Shown: positions 44,040 through 52,928, numbered from the stretch's first letter. The stretch is 64,000 nucleotides of DNA from Chitinophaga jiangningensis (GCF_900142605.1 NZ_FRBL01000006.1:248001-312000), one strand, 5' to 3'. The notes: generated by a model not told the origin, from the sequence alone. A program made the numbers and translations.

Positions 44040-45110
44040 TGTTGTTTGTTTAAGGATGAATTTGCGGCGGTACCATATCAGGCAACCTGATATGGATAGC
44101 AGGCCGGGGGCGAGGCCAAACAAGGACCAGATAATTTTCAGCGGGAGGCCGCCGTAGTTGCCAAAGTGCAATTGTGGTACGATGGCAGCGAATTTGTCAG
44201 CCAACTTAGCGTTATGGATGGCGGCGATTTTTTGTATGTTGCCGGTTTTGTTGTCGAAATAAACAGAGGAGGCAAATTCGCCCCAGATGCGGGCTTCGCC
44301 GGCATGGCCGAGGATGCGGATGGGGGCATCTGCTTTTTTCGGCGGGCGTATACCCATTACGGTTAGGCCGGGTATGGCTTTGCGGGCTTCAGCTACCAGC
44401 TGATCGTAATCGAGGTTTGACGGGATTTCTTTGGTAGGTGCCAGTTTGCCTTTGCGGGAGTCGATCACTTTTTGTACCATGATGATGCCGGTAATGACCA
44501 TCACGAGGTTAAACAGGATGGCCCATACCCCGATGATGCGGTGGAGGTTGCGCCAGCGGCGGTTGCGGTGGCTCCATTCCGGTTTTACGCGGAAAGTGAG
44601 TACTTTCCCGAAGGCGTGGCGGTAGATCCAGATGCCGGTGAGCAGGGAAACAGCCAGCAGTATGGCAGTGATCAGGATGATTTGTGCGCCTGTTTTGCCT
44701 GAAAGCAGGGTGAAATGGAAGAAGAGTACCTTTCCCATGAAATAGTCCGTGTTGCCTCTCTGGGCCACTATTTGGGCGGTATATGGGTTTACAAAGAAGT
44801 ATATTTTTTTCTCTGCATTATATTCCGCGCGGATGATGGTGGTTTCGGTGGGCGACTGCGGCAGGTGCGTGACCATCAGGTAGGGCTGATCAGGCTGGAG
44901 GCGGTTGCGTACGGCCTGGAATTGTTGTTGTACAGGAAGGTAGTGATTACCGGGGGAGATGTGGTAGTTGTTATGGTATAATGCCTCGTCCAGCTCATCG
45001 CTGAATACCAGCATGGAGCCGGTAATACTGATGAGCAGGAGCAGGAGGCCTGCGATGAGGCCGGCCAGGCGGTGCACCCTAAAAACTTGCTTACTCCAGA
45101 TCTTTTTCAA
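44025..45110 (-). CDS. PepSY-associated membrane protein, iron-uptake type
   Basis: A 361-residue inner-membrane protein with about four helices: HRLAGLIAGLLLLLISITG (residues 13-31), IILITAILLAVSLLTGIWIY, VWAILFNLVMVITGIIMV and a last one near IWSLFGLAPGLLSISGCLIW. A periplasmic loop carries a PepSY-like domain. Conserved histidines in the helices (HRLAG, HFTLLSG, LHRIIG) suggest haem or metal handling. Members of this family often sit beside siderophore receptors and some are ferric-siderophore reductases. It is the first gene of the pair, with the receptor second. Confidence 0.9.
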   Translation of the reverse strand: MKKIWSKQVFRVHRLAGLIAGLLLLLISITGSMLVFSDELDEALYHNNYHISPGNHYLPVQQQFQAVRNRLQPDQPYLMVTHLPQSPTETTIIRAEYNAEKKIYFFVNPYTAQIVAQRGNTDYFMGKVLFFHFTLLSGKTGAQIILITAILLAVSLLTGIWIYRHAFGKVLTFRVKPEWSHRNRRWRNLHRIIGVWAILFNLVMVITGIIMVQKVIDSRKGKLAPTKEIPSNLDYDQLVAEARKAIPGLTVMGIRPPKKADAPIRILGHAGEARIWGEFASSVYFDNKTGNIQKIAAIHNAKLADKFAAIVPQLHFGNYGGLPLKIIWSLFGLAPGLLSISGCLIWYRRKFILKQTTKHHP

Positions 45111-45235
45111 CCCTTATTTTCTTTTCTTCCTTATCAATGAAAATTGGCAGGCACGAATGTGTTATTAGGAATCGTTGTTATGTTTTAACAAAGAGGGACC
45201 TGATACCTTTCTGAACCACTTTTTTTCTTGCGATG

Positions 45236-45243
45236 CAAAGGTA
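45236..45243 (-). promoter_or_regulatory. -7 promoter element of the PepSY/receptor operon
   Basis: CAAAGGTA on the plus strand reads TACCTTTG on the minus strand. It predicts a leader of about 120 nt before the PepSY gene. No obvious Fur box was recognised. Confidence 0.5.
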
Positions 45244-45562
45244 GAACAGTCCTTATTTTTTCGTTTACGCAATGCGGAAAATTATTATGCGGAAAAGGAA
45301 AAATGGTGGGTGGCTGATTTATTATCGCAGTGGGTGTTTTTAACAAGCTGTTAACAAAATACCACGTTTGTGTTATAAAATCTTTGAAAGAGAAGTCTAT
45401 TTTTGAATAGAATCAAATGCGAATGATTTCTGAATTAAAGAAATCATCATCATATAAATAATTTGGAATCAACAGATTCTAACTTTCTATGAAGACCAGT
45501 TCTCTACCATGTCCTAATGAAAACAAGTGAACTTTACACCTAGTGAAAGAACGATTTGTTGT
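45244..45562 (+). other. Gene-free stretch, possible small RNA body
   Basis: There is no credible coding frame between 45244 and 45562. Small hairpins occur at 45398-45411 (CTATT/AATAG), 45423-45448 (ATGATTTCT/AGAAATCAT) and 45464-45477 (GAATC/GATTC), and a strong plus-strand terminator follows at 45563. A terminator without a gene suggests a non-coding transcript, but no clean promoter was found. Confidence 0.3.
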
Positions 45563-45594
45563 AAGGGCTGCGCACAAGGCGCGGCCCTTTTTGA
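45563..45594 (+). terminator. Orphan plus-strand terminator
   Basis: AAGGGCTGCGC (45563-45573) pairs with GCGCGGCCCTT (45579-45589), with one T-G pair and loop ACAAG, followed by T-rich sequence. No plus-strand gene precedes it for over 4 kb. Confidence 0.75.
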
Positions 45595-45633
45595 TTTTTA
45601 CAGGTTATGGTGCCGCTGGCGCGATATAAAATC

Positions 45634-45668
45634 AAACAGCCCCTGAGCTTGTGGCACAGGGGCTGTTT
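45634..45668 (-). terminator. Terminator of the alpha-oxoamine synthase gene
   Basis: AAACAGCCCCTG (45634-45645) is perfectly complementary to 45657-45668. On the minus strand it follows the stop by 22 bases and is followed by T-rich sequence. Confidence 0.85.
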
Positions 45669-45690
45669 AGTAAAAATATTCAGCAGGAAA

Positions 45691-46932
45691 TTATACCATT
45701 GGAATTTCTGCTACCTCGTATACTTTAGCATCCAGCTTCGCTTTAGTTTCGCTGAAAGCCTTCAGTGTCAGTTCGATATCTTCATCGTTGTGTGCCGCGG
45801 TAGGAATGATGCGGTAGATGATCTGTCCTTTAGGGATAACCGGGTATACCACGATGGAACAGAAGATATTGTAGTTTTCGCGCAGATCCAGGCACATGGC
45901 AGTAGCCTCAGGAATATCACCTTGCAGGTAGATAGGCGTAACCGGTGAGTTGGTGCTACCAATATTGAAGCCTCTGTCTTTCAGACCCTGTTGGAGTTTA
46001 CGCACATTATCCCAGAGTTTTGCTTTGAACTCAGGGTGTTTGCGCATCAGCTGCACGCGTTTCAGGTGACCGATAACGATAGGCAGTGGGAGGGATTTAG
46101 CGAAGATCTGGGAGCGCATGTTATAGCGCAGGTAGTTGATGATCGCTTTATCACCGCTGATGAAACCACCGATAGAAGCACCGGATTTAGCGAAAGTGTT
46201 GAACAGCAGGTCAATTTTATCCTGAACACCCTGTTCTTCACCGGTACCGGCACCGGTAGCACCCATGGTACCGAAGCCATGTGCATCGTCTACCATCAGG
46301 CGGAATTCAAATTTATCTTTCAGTGCAGCAATTTCTTTCAGTTTACCCTGATCGCCGGCCATACCAAATACTCCTTCAGTAATCACCAGGATACCACCAC
46401 CGGAAGTTTTAGCCAGTTCAGTGGCACGTTTCAGTTGTTTTTCCAGGTCTTCGATGTCGTTGTGTTTGAACACATAACGGTGCCCCTGGTGTAAACGCAG
46501 CCCGTCGATCAGGCAGGCGTGTGCTTCAGCATCGTAAACGATGATGTCGCGACGGTTACATATAGCATCAATGGCACTCATAAAACCCTGGTAACCATAG
46601 TTTACCAGTGTAGTATCTTCTTTACCCATGTAGTCGGAAAGCTCTTTCTCCAGCTGCTCGTGGTAATTGGTGTTACCAGTCATCATGCGGGCTCCCATTG
46701 GAGCAGCTAATCCAAATTCAGCGGCAGCCTGCGCATCAGTGGCACGAACTTCCGGGTGGTTGGCCAGTCCCAGGTAGTTGTTCAGGCTCCATACAATTTT
46801 CTCTTTGCCCCGGAATTTCATGCGGGGACCTATTTCTCCTTCCAGTTTAGGGAATGCGAAATAGCCATGGGCTCTGTCTGAATGTTCCCCAATAGGGCCC
46901 ATATGTTTCAGCAGTTTCTCGAAAATATCCAT
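45691..46932 (-). CDS. Alpha-oxoamine synthase family PLP enzyme
   Basis: A 413-residue fold-type I PLP enzyme that joins an amino acid to an acyl-CoA or acyl-ACP with loss of CO2. Family marks are SLNNYLGLANHP (49-60), GNTNYHEQLEKEL, H138 stacking on PLP (AEAHACLIDG), VDDAHGFGTMG (D215, H218) and the Schiff-base lysine K249 (FAKSGASIGG). Relatives include glycine C-acetyltransferase, 8-amino-7-oxononanoate synthase, serine palmitoyltransferase and cysteate acyltransferase. No threonine dehydrogenase or biotin genes adjoin. In this phylum a sphingolipid or sulfonolipid role is plausible but unproven. Confidence 0.85.
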   Translation of the reverse strand: MDIFEKLLKHMGPIGEHSDRAHGYFAFPKLEGEIGPRMKFRGKEKIVWSLNNYLGLANHPEVRATDAQAAAEFGLAAPMGARMMTGNTNYHEQLEKELSDYMGKEDTTLVNYGYQGFMSAIDAICNRRDIIVYDAEAHACLIDGLRLHQGHRYVFKHNDIEDLEKQLKRATELAKTSGGGILVITEGVFGMAGDQGKLKEIAALKDKFEFRLMVDDAHGFGTMGATGAGTGEEQGVQDKIDLLFNTFAKSGASIGGFISGDKAIINYLRYNMRSQIFAKSLPLPIVIGHLKRVQLMRKHPEFKAKLWDNVRKLQQGLKDRGFNIGSTNSPVTPIYLQGDIPEATAMCLDLRENYNIFCSIVVYPVIPKGQIIYRIIPTAAHNDEDIELTLKAFSETKAKLDAKVYEVAEIPMV

Positions 46933-47104
46933 ATGCTATATTATGAAATGGTTAATTACCTTTAATAAAAACGGACACAAAGGTATTAAAATATTAGTTT
47001 TTGTAAACTTGAGTTCGATTTGTAAATACCAGCCGACTATTAAAAAATCGCGCCAAACCATTACAATCTTGGATTTTAGTCATATACAAAATAAGTTAAA
47101 TTTG

Positions 47105-48772
47105 ATGAAACGATTCTACCATTTATCCTGCCTGTTACTACTGGCGGTTACCACAGCTTATGCCCAGAAGGCCACTTCGCCGAAACCATTCAATCATGTG
47201 AACCTAAAAAAGAATGCTAAAACTGCCGCTAGACCCAAATTGGTGGTGGGAATGGTGGTTGATCAGATGCGCTGGGATTACCTCTACCGTTATAGCAGCA
47301 GGTATAGCGCCGGTGGTTTCAATAGATTACTCCACGAAGGATTCTCCTGCGAAAATACGTTAATTAATTATACCCCCACCATTACGGCCTGTGGGCATAC
47401 CTGTGTGTATACCGGCTCGGTACCGGCTATTCACGGCATTATTGGGAACAGCTGGTTTAGTGCTGACCTGAACCGTTCCGTTTATTGTGCGGAAGATACG
47501 ACGGTAACTACCGTGGGCAGCAGTTCTAACGCCGGTAAAATGAGTCCGCGCAATATGCTGGTGACTACCATCGGTGATGAGCTGCGCCTGTCTAACAACT
47601 TTCAGAGCAAGGTAATTGGTGTGGCTATTAAAGACCGCGGTGCTATCCTGCCTGCGGGCCACAGTGCCAACGCGGCTTACTGGTACGACGGTAGCACCGG
47701 CAACTGGGTTACCAGTACCTATTACATGAAAGAGTTGCCTGAATGGGCCACGGAGTTTAACAACGAAAAATTCCCGCAGCAATACCTGGCTAAAGCCTGG
47801 ACACCAATGTATCCGCGGGCTTCCTATAAACTCAGTACAGAAGATGAAAAGCCATATGAGGGCAGGTATAAAAATGCTACCAATACCTCATTTCCGCATG
47901 AGCTGAGCGCAATCGCCAATTCCGCTATTGCGGCAACACCTTTTGGCAATACCATGACGCTGGAATTTGCGAAGAAAGCGATGGAAGCTAACCAGCTGGG
48001 ACAGGGACCTGTAACGGATTTCCTGGCAATCAGCCTGTCGTCTACCGACTATGTAGGCCACCAGTTTGGTCCGAATAGTATTGAAATTGAAGATACTTAC
48101 CTACGCCTGGACAAGGACCTGGCTACTTTCTTCAATTACCTGGACGCGAAGGTGGGTAAAGGGAATTACCTGTTTTTCATCACTGCGGACCATGGTGTCG
48201 CGCACGTACCGGGCTTTATGGAAGAAAACAAACTGCCGGGCGGTTTATGGAATGATAATGCTGCCATGGCTGCCATCAACGAGGACGTGAATACTAAATT
48301 TGGTATCAAAGGCGCGATCCGCGCAGTAGAAAACTACCAGTTCTGGCTGAATCACGCCGCAATTGAGGCCGCCGGAAAAAGCGAATCTGATGTGGAAGAA
48401 TATATTATCTCCCGCCTGATGAAATCCCCTGCTATTGCCAATGCATTTGTGCTGAAGGACCTGGATGACGTGATCCTGCCTTCCGTTATGCGCAATATGT
48501 TTACCAATGGCCTGAATGCGAAGCGTAGTGGCGATATCCAGGTGATTCTTGCGCCGGGGTATATCGATGGCGGCAAAACCGGCACCACACACGGTTTATG
48601 GTATCCTTATGATGCGCATATTCCATTGGTTTGGATGGGATGGGGCGTACGCCAGGGGAAATCCAACCGTACTGTGGGGATGACCGACATTGCTCCTACC
48701 ATTGCCGCACTGCTGCAGATTCAGATGCCCAGCGGTAACATCGGACATGTGATTGAAGAGGCTATCCGATAA
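47105..48772 (+). CDS. PafA-like exported alkaline phosphatase
   Basis: A 555-residue periplasmic phosphomonoesterase of the alkaline phosphatase superfamily. A signal peptide (MKRFYHLSCLLLLAVTTAYA) is followed by the metal aspartate D53 (VVDQMRWDYL) and the nucleophile region NYTPTITACGH, where T94 aligns with the catalytic threonine. The IKDRGA segment (K176, R178) is the substrate-phosphate pair of the calcium-activated PafA type. The frame extends upstream to 46943, but only the start at 47105 gives a signal peptide. It likely releases phosphate from organic esters and stands alone, divergent from the oxoamine synthase. Confidence 0.92.
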   Translation: MKRFYHLSCLLLLAVTTAYAQKATSPKPFNHVNLKKNAKTAARPKLVVGMVVDQMRWDYLYRYSSRYSAGGFNRLLHEGFSCENTLINYTPTITACGHTCVYTGSVPAIHGIIGNSWFSADLNRSVYCAEDTTVTTVGSSSNAGKMSPRNMLVTTIGDELRLSNNFQSKVIGVAIKDRGAILPAGHSANAAYWYDGSTGNWVTSTYYMKELPEWATEFNNEKFPQQYLAKAWTPMYPRASYKLSTEDEKPYEGRYKNATNTSFPHELSAIANSAIAATPFGNTMTLEFAKKAMEANQLGQGPVTDFLAISLSSTDYVGHQFGPNSIEIEDTYLRLDKDLATFFNYLDAKVGKGNYLFFITADHGVAHVPGFMEENKLPGGLWNDNAAMAAINEDVNTKFGIKGAIRAVENYQFWLNHAAIEAAGKSESDVEEYIISRLMKSPAIANAFVLKDLDDVILPSVMRNMFTNGLNAKRSGDIQVILAPGYIDGGKTGTTHGLWYPYDAHIPLVWMGWGVRQGKSNRTVGMTDIAPTIAALLQIQMPSGNIGHVIEEAIR

Positions 48773-48861
48773 TAGTCGTATAGTCACCACAGTGAGGTTC
48801 AATTGAGTACGGATTAAGGTTTTTTTCTTACATTGCTGTCACTCTCACGGTGAGGATATGG

Positions 48862-48903
48862 AAAGGTGTAATGGGGAGTTGAAGTTCCCGTTACACCTTT
48901 TCA
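48862..48903 (+). terminator. Terminator before the crotonase gene
   Basis: AAAGGTGTAA (48862-48871) pairs with TTACACCTTT (48891-48900), extended inward by GGGGA/TTCCC with a G-U pair. It lies 90 bases after the phosphatase stop and is T-rich at its end. Confidence 0.75.
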
Positions 48904-48936
48904 GTTTCCGGGGAGGGGACAACTAAACATTGACGC

Positions 48937-49716
48937 ATGGCTTATTCGTTCTTACTGTATACGGTGGCCGAGAGGGTTGCCACTATTTCGCTGAACCGAA
49001 CCGACAAGCGTAATGCGCTGAATGGCGCTCTGGTGGCTGAGTTGAGGCAGGCATTTGCGCAGGCAGCCCAGGATGACCAGGTGAAGGTGATTATATTAAA
49101 GGGAGAAGGGGAGGCCTTTTGTGCCGGTGCGGACCTGGATTATTTACAGCAGCTGCAGCAAAATACCTATGAGGAAAATCTGGCTGACTCCCGCGAACTG
49201 ATGTCCTTATTTAGGGAAATTTACGAACTTGACAAGATAGTGATTGCGCAGGTAGAGGGGCATGCCATTGCTGGCGGTAGTGGATTGGTAACCGTGTGCG
49301 ACCTGAGTTATGTGGTGCCGGAAGCGAAGATGGGTTATACGGAAGTGAAGATTGGCTTTATTCCGGCGTTGGTAGCAGTTTTCCTGGTGCGCAAGATAGG
49401 TGAGGGTAAGGCAAAGGAATTGCTGCTGACCGGCAAATTAATTTCAGCTGCAGAAGCAGCGGCGGCCAACCTGATTACTGCGGTAGTACCCGCAGCGGAG
49501 ATCCGGGATTATGTAGCTAAAGTGGCCAGGGGCTTATGTAACGAAGCTTCGGAAAATTCCCTTAAAGTGACCAAAAAATTGATTGGCACAGTGTTGGACC
49601 ATACTATACAGGACAGCCTGGAATACGCAGCACAGCAGAATGCCGCCACTCGTGGCCATGCAGATTGCAAGCGTGGTATTGCAGCCTTTTTAAACAAGGA
49701 GAAGCTGACCTGGTAG
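48937..49716 (+). CDS. Enoyl-CoA hydratase/isomerase family protein
   Basis: A 259-residue crotonase. The oxyanion-hole segments are visible: FCAGADLDYL (about 61-70) and GHAIAGGSGL. The region where hydratases carry PEILLGTIPGAGG reads TEVKIGFIPALVAV, so the second catalytic glutamate and the GAGG turn are absent. That is seen in methylglutaconyl-CoA hydratase-like and other specialised members. It therefore need not be a beta-oxidation hydratase. It is followed by an exported-protein gene at 38 bp, possibly by chance. Leucine or lipid catabolism is a reasonable guess. Confidence 0.87.
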   Translation: MAYSFLLYTVAERVATISLNRTDKRNALNGALVAELRQAFAQAAQDDQVKVIILKGEGEAFCAGADLDYLQQLQQNTYEENLADSRELMSLFREIYELDKIVIAQVEGHAIAGGSGLVTVCDLSYVVPEAKMGYTEVKIGFIPALVAVFLVRKIGEGKAKELLLTGKLISAAEAAAANLITAVVPAAEIRDYVAKVARGLCNEASENSLKVTKKLIGTVLDHTIQDSLEYAAQQNAATRGHADCKRGIAAFLNKEKLTW

Positions 49717-49753
49717 CAAGGTTTCATCGCTACCATGAAAAACAGACCATACT

Positions 49754-50404
49754 ATGTCACACCGGTTTTTAACAACGTTTTTATGCCTGTGGATCAGCGC
49801 CAGCGCGATGGCGCAGCGCACGATATCAGATGCCAAAATCACCTACAGGATGGATTTGCCGCCGGAAATGGCGCAAACCGATGCCATGCTGCAAAACAGC
49901 AGCCTGATTATTTACATGAGGAGTTACCTCAGCAGGGTTGAAATAAATTTTAATATCGTTAACTACGTTTATCTGATTAATAGTCGTGAAAGAACGATGA
50001 CCACACTGATTGATCAGCATGGCTCTAAGTACCTGATCCGTAACAGTAAGGAGCAGTTTGAAAAGGATATGAAGCAGTACGAGGGTACTAAATTCGTGGA
50101 TCAGCAGGAAACGAAGGAAATAGCAGGTTATACCTGTAAAAAGGCGCAGGCGACCATGCCGGACGGCAAAACCTACGTACTTTATTATACCCCCGACTTA
50201 GTGCCTGAAAACAGGCTTTATAACCAGCGTTTTACTAATCTGAAAGGGTTAGTGCTGGAATATGAAATCTACACGAAAACGGGGTCTAAAATAACCGTTA
50301 CGGCTACCAAGGTAGAGCTGATACCGGTACCGGCGTCGTATTTTGATGTGCCGCGGAGCGGATATAAGGAAGTGAGTCAACAGGAGCTGAAGAATATGAA
50401 TTAA
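49754..50404 (+). CDS. Exported GLPGLI-like protein
   Basis: A 216-residue secreted protein with a signal peptide (MSHRFLTTFLCLWISASAMA). The mature part is a beta-rich barrel-like fold with KEIAGYTCKKAQATMPDGKT, a PDLVPENRLYNQRFTNLKGL stretch and LVLEYEI, the pattern of Bacteroidota GLPGLI and DUF4412 proteins of unknown role. The motif here is degenerate (GLVLEY), so the family call is tentative. An overlapping frame starting at 49735 has no signal peptide and is rejected. It is followed by hairpin element E. Confidence 0.65.
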   Translation: MSHRFLTTFLCLWISASAMAQRTISDAKITYRMDLPPEMAQTDAMLQNSSLIIYMRSYLSRVEINFNIVNYVYLINSRERTMTTLIDQHGSKYLIRNSKEQFEKDMKQYEGTKFVDQQETKEIAGYTCKKAQATMPDGKTYVLYYTPDLVPENRLYNQRFTNLKGLVLEYEIYTKTGSKITVTATKVELIPVPASYFDVPRSGYKEVSQQELKNMN

Positions 50405-50463
50405 GGTGAACAGATGATAAGTTATTTGGTGCCGGTCCGGATGGGCCGGCATTTTTTTTACGG

Positions 50464-50535
50464 CCATCAGCAAGTGCCATCAGCAAGTGCCTTCGGCACT
50501 TGCTGATGGGGTGGTTCCGGGCACCGCCCGGAACC
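50464..50535. repeat. Paired triloop hairpin element, copy E
   Basis: Hairpin 1: 50477-50491 with 50495-50509 (15 bp, TTC loop). A second copy of its left arm lies directly before it (50464-50478). Hairpin 2: 50513-50522 with 50526-50535 (10 bp, ACC loop). GCTGATG recurs after hairpin 2, so alternative pairing with the left arms is possible. It lies between convergent genes. Confidence 0.8.
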
Positions 50536-50602
50536 TGGTGTCAGATGCTGATGTGGTTCCTGGCCTGAAAGTGCTGGTGTCCGTAAAAAAGGCAATTATA
50601 AG

Positions 50603-50747
50603 AATCTTCAAAAGCTGGTCGATCGATCAGCTTTTGAAGATTGTATTGTATAATAATTGAATATGATAAGGCCGGTCAACCGATTAGCCTATCATATTGT
50701 ACTGAAGAAGCGTTAAATGAAAAAAGGCCGGTCAATCGACCAGCCTT
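50603..50747 (-). repeat. Three related hairpins / tandem terminators
   Basis: Hairpin a: 50603-50617 with 50628-50642, a 15-bp perfect stem around GTCGATCGAT. Hairpin b: around 50669-50691. Hairpin c: 50724-50747. Hairpins b and c lie in a 56-bp direct repeat of roughly 50 similar bases (GGCCGGTCA at 50670 and 50726). Hairpin c, with a T-run on the minus strand, is the terminator of the minus-strand gene ending at 50773. All share a CTGGTCGAT-like core. Confidence 0.7.
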
Positions 50748-50772
50748 ATCATATTGTACTGAAGAAACGTTA

Positions 50773-51177
50773 TTAACCTTTTTTGAGCGGCAGAATGATC
50801 TGCAAACGCTGGAAATTGAGGTTACCAGGCATCTGTTGCTGCACCTGTACGCTGTAAGGTACCACGTAGGTAACATTACCTTTCGTATAGGTCATCACCT
50901 GCTGAAAGTTTACGGACTGTACGTTATTAGTATTGGTAAACTTAAAGTCAGAACTGAAAGCACCTGAGTAACGGTAACTGGCATCCAGGCCCAGATTAGT
51001 TTTGGGCATTGCCGTGTTCAGGACAAAGCGGTTGTTCTCCGTCTTTTTCACCTTGTCTTTGTTATCGTTGGGCAAAATGCTATTATTTGCCATGGCTTCA
51101 ACAGCGAATAGCGCCATAGCGCTTGCCAACATGCAAGACAATGAAAAGACCCTTAATATGTTAGTTTTCGTTTTCAT
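50773..51177 (-). CDS. Small exported protein of unknown function
   Basis: A 134-residue protein with a signal peptide (MKTKTNILRVFSLSCMLASA, cleavage probably after AMA-N). The mature part is short, polar and beta-prone, with repeated Gln/Asn/Val (SVNFQQVMTYTKGNVTYVVP and SVQVQQQMPGNLN). No family is recognised. The frame opens at 51198, but a TATCTTTG promoter element immediately precedes the start at 51177, leaving almost no leader. Downstream hairpins terminate it. Confidence 0.7.
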   Translation of the reverse strand: MKTKTNILRVFSLSCMLASAMALFAVEAMANNSILPNDNKDKVKKTENNRFVLNTAMPKTNLGLDASYRYSGAFSSDFKFTNTNNVQSVNFQQVMTYTKGNVTYVVPYSVQVQQQMPGNLNFQRLQIILPLKKG

Positions 51178-51184
51178 TGCATTA

Positions 51185-51192
51185 CAAAGATA
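51185..51192 (-). promoter_or_regulatory. -7 promoter element with near-leaderless start
   Basis: CAAAGATA on the plus strand reads TATCTTTG on the minus strand, only 7 bases before the ATG at 51177. Transcription would begin within about 4 bases of the start codon. Confidence 0.55.
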
Positions 51193-51327
51193 CAACAACT
51201 TCTCTTAATTATATAACAAATTTTTAACGGTCTAAAAGTGGAAACCTTAATAAAATGTTAAAAAATTTGCAAATAGTTTAGTGTCACTGCTTTTTGGCGG
51301 ATACGGAAATTGATTATATTTACATTA

Positions 51328-52749
51328 ATGAGTAAAGACTTTTCATTTTTAAACGAGGATTTTGATGATCTGAGAGATTTATTGCAGCAGTTTGAAAACC
51401 TCAGAGCTGGTAAGTCTCATTCTTTTTTGGACGAAGATTCATTTGAGCAGATCATAGACTATTACGACGAGCATGATGAAATGCCCATAGCATTGCAGGC
51501 CGCTGAAATAGCCATAGAACAATTTCCCTTTTCCGCCACACTCCTGTTAAAAAAGGCCAACTTACTGATCGAGACAAAAAAATACCCTGAAGCGCTCGAT
51601 ATGCTTGAAAAAGCAGCCGTTCTCGACAAAACCGATATCAATCTATACATCCTGCAAACAGACGTTTACCTGGCGCTGAACCAGCACCAGAAAGCCGCTG
51701 CTGTGCTGAAAGAGCAGATTGACCAGTTCGACGGGGACGACCGTACAGAGTTGCTGCTGGAACTGGCAGACGTGTATGACGACTGGGAGGAATTTGAAAA
51801 AGTGTTCGACTGCCTGAAAATGGCTCTGGAACACGATCCCAACAATGAGGAAGCGCTGCATAAAATCTGCTTCTGGACTGAATTTACCGGGCGTAATGAG
51901 GAAAGTATCCGCCTGCATACCTGGGTGATCGACGAGCATCCCTATAACCACCTGGCCTGGTTCAACCTGGGCACGGCCTACCAGGGGCTCAAGCTCTATG
52001 AAAAATCCATCGATGCCTACCTCTACGCACTGGCAATCGATGAGAAATTCGATTATGCCTATCGCAACCTGGGGGATGCCTACATCCGCCTGCGTAAATA
52101 TGCGGAAGCCATTGAGGTACTGCAAAAGCACCTGGAAATAGCCAAGCCGGAAGATGTGATTTACGAGGCCATTGGCCATTGCTATGAGCGGCAGCGTAAA
52201 TACACACAGGCAAGGTATTATTACCGCAAGGCCTCCCATCTGAGCCCAAATGATGACAAGCTCTACTATAAAATAGCAGTAGCTTACATGATGGAAGCCA
52301 ACTGGCCTAATGCAGTTAAATCTCTGCAAAACGCCTTGAAAATCAATAAGAACAGTGCTGAATACAATATGAGTATGGGGGAATGCCTGCTGGAAATGGA
52401 TAAGTGCAAGGAAGCGCTGGCATTTTTCATGAATGCCGTGCGTACCCGCCCTAAAAGCGTTTCTACCTGGCAGGAGCTGATCAGGGGCCTCTATATCGGC
52501 GGATTCCTGGAAGAAGCCCTCGTACAGCTGAATGCCGCAGAGGAGAAAGCTGGCCGCAAGCCGGTGTTTCAGTACTATCGTGCTGCCATTCTCATCACCA
52601 TGGGTAAAACCAAGGAGGGACTGCTGCACCTCGAAACAGCACTGCAACAAAATGTGAAGGCCGTTAAAAAATTAGTTGAGCTGGATCCGGCTATATTACA
52701 GCATGTGAGTGTGGTCGACCTGATTGCACAGTACCGTCGCAAACGTTAA
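51328..52749 (+). CDS. Tetratricopeptide repeat protein
   Basis: A 473-residue protein made almost wholly of TPR helical hairpins from about residue 45 to 460. Typical units include AWFNLGTAYQGLKLYEKSID, AYRNLGDAYIRLRKYAEAIE and IYEAIGHCYERQRKYTQARY. There is no signal peptide or membrane helix, so it is a cytosolic scaffold. The N-terminal 25 residues are acidic (FLNEDFDDLRDLLQQFENL). The start at 51328 (MSKDFSFL) is preferred over the one six codons upstream. The partner is unknown; the gene is monocistronic. Confidence 0.9.
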   Translation: MSKDFSFLNEDFDDLRDLLQQFENLRAGKSHSFLDEDSFEQIIDYYDEHDEMPIALQAAEIAIEQFPFSATLLLKKANLLIETKKYPEALDMLEKAAVLDKTDINLYILQTDVYLALNQHQKAAAVLKEQIDQFDGDDRTELLLELADVYDDWEEFEKVFDCLKMALEHDPNNEEALHKICFWTEFTGRNEESIRLHTWVIDEHPYNHLAWFNLGTAYQGLKLYEKSIDAYLYALAIDEKFDYAYRNLGDAYIRLRKYAEAIEVLQKHLEIAKPEDVIYEAIGHCYERQRKYTQARYYYRKASHLSPNDDKLYYKIAVAYMMEANWPNAVKSLQNALKINKNSAEYNMSMGECLLEMDKCKEALAFFMNAVRTRPKSVSTWQELIRGLYIGGFLEEALVQLNAAEEKAGRKPVFQYYRAAILITMGKTKEGLLHLETALQQNVKAVKKLVELDPAILQHVSVVDLIAQYRRKR

Positions 52750-52785
52750 CCAATGTTATTTGCTTTTAAAATAAAGTATACTTCT

Positions 52786-52793
52786 TATTTTTG
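52786..52793 (+). promoter_or_regulatory. -7 promoter element before the ComA-like gene
   Basis: TATTTTTG with a TTG 23 bases upstream (52760-52762). It predicts a leader of about 130 nt before the start at 52929. Confidence 0.45.
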
Positions 52794-52928
52794 CGCCGGT
52801 TTTTAATTGTCATGGTTAAAAACAATACTATTTCCGGTTACTAAAATTGCCCACTAAGCTATCCCATAGTGCCTGGCTAAGTTAGTTGAGTGTTTTAATG
52901 ACCATTAAGATGATAAAAATATTACTAA

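Noticed and set aside
45489..45530. 13-codon mini-ORF (MKTSSLPCPNENK) before the orphan terminator
   Set aside because: Too short to support, no ribosome-binding context and no regulated gene downstream on that strand. A leader peptide role cannot be argued.
49735..49941. Alternative frame starting 19 bases before the GLPGLI-like gene
   Set aside because: It lacks a signal peptide and ends early, whereas the frame from 49754 has a clear signal peptide and full length.
50641..50967. 108-codon plus-strand open frame
   Set aside because: It covers the 56-bp tandem hairpin repeat (SYCTEE repeats in translation) and is antisense to the exported-protein gene. It is a by-product of the repeat.
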